NCBI GenBank assembly: GCA_963923035.1 | Contig: CAWUKT010000026.1 | Location: 1-64,000 of the forward strand | From: CAWUKT01 sp963923035 | Lineage (GTDB): Bacteria > Bacteroidota > Bacteroidia > J057 > JADKCL01 | Length of the DNA: 64,000 bases | Direction of reading: 5' to 3' | Shown: positions 60,733 through 64,000 of the stretch, one piece after another | Position numbering within the stretch: the stretch's first letter is position 1 | How the letters are laid out: each line of letters begins with the position of its first letter | Notes under the pieces: generated by a model | The model's database searches: none | What the model was told of the DNA's origin: nothing | Seen by the model: the letters and a program-made list of their open reading frames with translations, nothing else | Translations under genes and position numbers: made by a program

Positions 60733-62439
60733 TTAGTGTACCATGACCTTCCGCGCCTGGGGCTGCAACATGTCGCCTTCCAGGACGATCAGGTAGACGC
60801 CGCCGGGCAGGCTGCTGGCATCGAGGTAGGTATTGCGGGACTGGACCTCCACGGCCTGCAAGGTGACGCCCTGGAGATTGACCAGACGAACCTGGCAGGG
60901 CACGACCGGATCCTCGAGCAGATCGACCCGGAACCGCCGCTGGTCTTGCAGGTAGGCAATCTCGAATCCTTGCTCCGACTCCAACTCAGTGGCAGCTCCC
61001 TGCTTCATCGCGCCACACTGGTTGACGGAGCGGTGGGAGGGCGTCTTGAGACTGGTCCGGGAATTGTAGGGCTTGGACAAGCTGCTGCGGACTGCACTCA
61101 GGACGCTCTGAGAAGGGCCGAGCTGCATTTCCCAGGGGAGGTTGTCGGTGCTGCAATCGCCCAGGCCATCGGTTTCGGTGGCCACGGCCCAAAACGACTG
61201 AGGATCGCTGCCCCGCGGCCAGCCCGCAGTGCTGGAAACGGCCGTGAACTCGCCCACGATATAGTAGTGGTTGTTGTCCGGATCCCATTCCAGGTCCTGG
61301 AAGCCGGTTCCATTCGGGGGATAAATGCCCGTGTTCTCATATTCATTCCAGGTCAGGCCATTTCCGTAGCGGTCCACATGCAGGGTATAGGCCGACTTCT
61401 GGCCCGCAGGATTGGAAAAGGACTGGAACTCGCCCGACACCACGTAGCTCGTATCGTTGGAGGACAGTCCGCCCATCCGGAACCCATCGCCCTGGAAAAA
61501 GCCGGTCATGTTGTCGGTATAGTAGAAGCACCACTGGCGCACGCCGGCAGCATCGATGTCCAGGAGGCCCGGCTTGGTATAAGGGCCGGTGAAGGGATCG
61601 GTGTCCGTGTACTCAAATCCGAGGGTGAAGGTCGACGTATTGTACACGCTGGGGATCAGGGTCTTTCCCTCATAATCGGCGTAGGGAAGTGGTCCCGGAT
61701 CGTAGTAGTTGCGGGCGACCACCAGGTTGCCATTCGTGTTGGTTTGGAGGAACAACAGGTCCCGGCGGGGGCAGGAATCGGATGCCACCGTACCCACCAT
61801 GGTGAGCCGCTGGGCAAGGCGGTTGTAGTGAATTTCATTGCCGTAGCTGTCTCCGTACGGGCCGGAGATGTCGTATTCGTAGGCAAATACGCCCGCTCCC
61901 GCGCCATCCAAGGCTTCCAGCGCAATGTTGTTGTTCGCCATGGAGACGCCCGTCATGAAGATGCGCTCCTGGTTGAAGGGGAAAAAGGTGGTTCCACCAA
62001 CGACATCGTGGGCCCGGAATCCGGGCAGGCGACGTTTCCACACGAGGTTGCCGTTGTTGAGGAGGCGGTATACGTGGGTTTGGTTGTAGGTGGAATCAAA
62101 AAAGCAGGCGATGACATCGCTGTTGGGCATGGTGCAGATCGCTTCGGCTTCCAGGGTTCCACCGCCTTTGTGGATGACGCTGCGGACACCGACAATGCTG
62201 CCGTCGGCCCGCATAAAGGTCACCAGGCCTTCGGTGGGAGAAGCAAAGGTATTGCCGAGGGCCACCACTTTTTGGTTGTTGGCGCCGGGGTTGTCAAGGC
62301 AAACGACATCGGCGTAACCGCCGGTGCGGGGAGCGGAGCCATAGGCTTGCAGGCGTTGGAAAGGTTGGGCGCTGAGGGTGGTCCCCAACAGGCACAGCAG
62401 GGTCAGGGAAGCCAGGCGCTTCCATAGATTGGGTTTCAT
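60733..62439 (-). CDS. Secreted T9SS-sorted protein, propeller-like
   Basis: 568 residues. Signal peptide MKPNLWKRLASLTLLCLLGTTLSA. The body has repeated beta motifs as in SBBP/propeller-type proteins (VVALGNTFASPTEGLVTFMRADGSIVGVRSV, RIFMTGVSMANNNIALEALD, LLFLQTNTNGNLVVARNYYD, SYVVSGEFQSFSNPAGQKSAYTLHVD). The end (VRLVNLQGVTLQAVEVQSRNTYLDASSLPGGVYLIVLEG ... ARKVMVH) is a type A T9SS sorting domain. Probably secreted or surface-bound; ligand unknown. A plus-strand frame of similar length is a shadow. Confidence 0.85.
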   Translation of the reverse strand: MKPNLWKRLASLTLLCLLGTTLSAQPFQRLQAYGSAPRTGGYADVVCLDNPGANNQKVVALGNTFASPTEGLVTFMRADGSIVGVRSVIHKGGGTLEAEAICTMPNSDVIACFFDSTYNQTHVYRLLNNGNLVWKRRLPGFRAHDVVGGTTFFPFNQERIFMTGVSMANNNIALEALDGAGAGVFAYEYDISGPYGDSYGNEIHYNRLAQRLTMVGTVASDSCPRRDLLFLQTNTNGNLVVARNYYDPGPLPYADYEGKTLIPSVYNTSTFTLGFEYTDTDPFTGPYTKPGLLDIDAAGVRQWCFYYTDNMTGFFQGDGFRMGGLSSNDTSYVVSGEFQSFSNPAGQKSAYTLHVDRYGNGLTWNEYENTGIYPPNGTGFQDLEWDPDNNHYYIVGEFTAVSSTAGWPRGSDPQSFWAVATETDGLGDCSTDNLPWEMQLGPSQSVLSAVRSSLSKPYNSRTSLKTPSHRSVNQCGAMKQGAATELESEQGFEIAYLQDQRRFRVDLLEDPVVPCQVRLVNLQGVTLQAVEVQSRNTYLDASSLPGGVYLIVLEGDMLQPQARKVMVH

Positions 62440-62777
62440 AATGATGATGTTTGGGTTGAATGAAATCCGGCCAAGAGTTACCGGAAAAAGGTTGGTTCAA
62501 GAGTTCGCCGGCCCATTAAGAGGGCCGACCAAGTCAATGCCGGACCGGTCGGGCACCGGGCCGGTGACACAAGGGGTGATTGAATATGGAGCGGGGAAGG
62601 AGTGAAATAACAGGGTTCATGATTCGGATTTATTGGGTTGTTGTTGAAAGACACTCAAATGTAGACCTCCCCTCTCTCCGCCCCAATCCAAAAGCGCCAA
62701 TGGATTATACAGCTAGGTTCATTTTTTATTCTTATTTTCACCCATAACACCTGCCATCAATATTTAAGATTATATGA
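62440..62777. other. Gene-free spacer between divergent genes
   Basis: 338 bp between the T9SS protein start and the right-edge gene start. AT-rich part 62600-62777 likely holds both promoters. A palindrome CACCGGGCCGGTG lies near 62556. No exact TAnnTTTG element was picked out. Confidence 0.5.
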
Positions 62778-64000
62778 ATGCGACCCTCTACCCATTTGTT
62801 TGATCTGGTTCACTCCCTGCTTCCCTCCGAAAAAGCCTCCTTTCAAAGAGCCATGAAGGCCCGCAAAAAGAAAGGTCGCCACCTCTACCTCGAACTGTAC
62901 GAGCAGATCCTCCAACAGCCCCATTACCACGAAGGCCAACTGAAGCAGCATTTCACCGGCACTTCCTTTGGCAAGAGCCTCGCCTTCCCCAAATCCCACC
63001 TCTACGACCAGGTCCTCCACCACCTGCGGGCGCAGGCGACCGACCACGCCCTGCTGCCGCAGATGCGGGCCCGCCTCGATGAAATCGAACTCCTCGTGGA
63101 GCGCGCCCTCCCTCAACAAGCCCTCCGGCTCCTCCGCAAACTCCGGCCCCGGGCCGAGCGCTATTCCCTTCCTCACCTCGTCCTCCAATGCCTCCACTGG
63201 GAACGCCGCGCCACCCTGCAACTCCTGACCGGCAATTACCGCCAGGAAATCGCCCTGCTGGCCGAAGCCGAGGCGCATTGGGAACGTGCCTTGCAACTCG
63301 AACGGGAGGCCATCCGCCTCCACGATGACCTGTACATGAGCCTCCAGGAATTTCGCCGCAAGAGCCGGCCCGAGGAATCGGTGGACATCCAGGCACTCCG
63401 CCGCCGGCTGGAGGAGTTGGAGCGACAAGCTCCGCTGACCTTTGACGCGCGGATGGCCTCCCTCCGCGGGAAGGCCCACCTGGCGCACCTCTCGGAAAAC
63501 TTCCAGAAAGTCCACGATGCCTACGCAGCCGAGGTGCGGCACTGGCAGGCCCATCCCCACCAAATGGAGGCCCGGTCCCTGCGCTACGTACGGGCCTACG
63601 GCCAGTGGCTGGGCAGCAAGGCCCTGATCCAGGACTACGGCGAATTGTTCCCGGAGATTGCCCGCTTGCGGGCCCAGGCCCTCGACGAGCGCAGCCGCAT
63701 CCAAGTTTTTCAGGTCACCGCCAGCCTCGAACTATTCTACTACCTCAATGTGGGGCGGAGTCGGGAAGCATTGCCTCTGATTCCGCGCATCGAAGCCGAC
63801 CTCCACCAATTTGGCCCGTCCCTCCCCATCAGCGTCCGCATTGGATTTTTCTACAACCTCGCTCTCGTCCTCTGGACCGCCCGGGAGCACAGCCAGGCCC
63901 TCAAGTGGGTCCACCAAATCCTCCAATTTCCGGCCGGGGACGTCCGGCGTGACATTCAGTTGGTGGCTCCGTTGCTGGAAAAGATCCTCTACTTCGAACG
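62778..64000 (+). CDS. Helical-repeat (TPR-like) hypothetical protein, cut by window edge
   Basis: 407 codons open to the right edge from ATG 62778 (the ATG at 62774 is closed by a stop within 9 codons). All-helical, with Leu/Arg/Glu/Gln-rich heptad-like segments: LFDLVHSLLPSEKASFQRAMKARKKKGRHLYLELYEQIL, KSHLYDQVLHHLRAQ, QALRLLRKLRPRAERYSLPHLVLQCLHWE, LLAEAEAHWERALQLEREAIRLHDDLY, and YYLNVGRSREALPLI later. No signal peptide, so cytoplasmic. It resembles cytoplasmic TPR-like proteins I have seen in Saprospiria, but I cannot name the family. The C-terminal part is outside the window. Confidence 0.8.
   Translation, partial: MRPSTHLFDLVHSLLPSEKASFQRAMKARKKKGRHLYLELYEQILQQPHYHEGQLKQHFTGTSFGKSLAFPKSHLYDQVLHHLRAQATDHALLPQMRARLDEIELLVERALPQQALRLLRKLRPRAERYSLPHLVLQCLHWERRATLQLLTGNYRQEIALLAEAEAHWERALQLEREAIRLHDDLYMSLQEFRRKSRPEESVDIQALRRRLEELERQAPLTFDARMASLRGKAHLAHLSENFQKVHDAYAAEVRHWQAHPHQMEARSLRYVRAYGQWLGSKALIQDYGELFPEIARLRAQALDERSRIQVFQVTASLELFYYLNVGRSREALPLIPRIEADLHQFGPSLPISVRIGFFYNLALVLWTAREHSQALKWVHQILQFPAGDVRRDIQLVAPLLEKILYFE

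Noticed and set aside
62757..63704. 315-residue minus-strand ORF
   Set aside because: Antisense to the right-edge gene; Gly/Leu/Val-rich sequence with no domain or start context.
1..64000. tRNA, rRNA or riboswitch genes
   Set aside because: No TpsiC-arm or conserved aptamer cores were noticed by eye; a covariance-model scan would be needed to exclude them.

Overview
The window looks like a chromosomal segment of a moderately GC-rich Bacteroidota member, most likely class Saprospiria (Lewinella/Phaeodactylibacter-like; taxon inferred). Pointers are at least six secreted proteins with type IX secretion (T9SS) C-terminal sorting domains, TonB-dependent receptors with carboxypeptidase-like N-terminal domains, a hybrid two-component sensor, ATG starts without Shine-Dalgarno sequences, and TAnnTTTG-type -7 promoter elements. 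I see no rRNA, tRNA, transposase, prophage or CRISPR.

Layout. 1-5.3 kb: two small secreted low-complexity proteins (the first runs off the left edge and carries 72-bp repeats), rsmG, and two T9SS cargo proteins. 5.5-13.5 kb: an M19-like dipeptidase followed directly by a sphingosine-1-phosphate-lyase family enzyme, class II aldolase, a choice-of-anchor I T9SS protein, then on the other strand a CREST/ceramidase-like membrane protein with a PhyH-type oxygenase. 13.5-24.6 kb: a Wzi/RemB-like outer-membrane protein, a degenerate intergenic repeat field, a 981-residue ELWxxDGT repeat protein, then guaA, a TPR plus type-1 periplasmic-binding-fold protein, and hemL in one run. 24.6-38.7 kb: a broken amine oxidase, an unusual alpha/beta-hydrolase + pyruvate-phosphate-dikinase-like fusion, a secreted cupin, a T9SS protein with a premature stop, the DNA-damage pair pdeM/SRAP, UbiD, an RsmF-like methyltransferase, a GH16-like lipoprotein and two TonB-C proteins (one fused to leucine-rich repeats).

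39.0-54.6 kb is a coherent iron/siderophore uptake island: DUF4374-like lipoprotein, two TonB-dependent receptors with a SAM methyltransferase between them, a DUF3325-DUF3649-PepSY inner-membrane module, an IrtAB-like ABC pair with a siderophore-interacting flavoprotein, a PchR-like AraC regulator and a ChaN-like protein. Three matching 21-bp sites (42731, 46006, 52560) lie in its control regions and suggest one iron-responsive regulon.

54.6-64 kb starts with about 950 bp of non-coding repeats (a 105-bp element also present at 38.7 kb, then 64-bp GC-rich tandem repeats), followed by a hybrid two-component gene with a one-base frameshift, small secreted proteins including one built from 20-residue repeats, a T9SS protein, and a helical-repeat protein that runs off the right edge. 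Two edge genes (1-425 minus, 62778-64000 plus) were found by reading the edges directly. Three genes carry lesions (24601-25763, 28901-30139, 55568-59522), all one-base changes that could be real or assembly errors.
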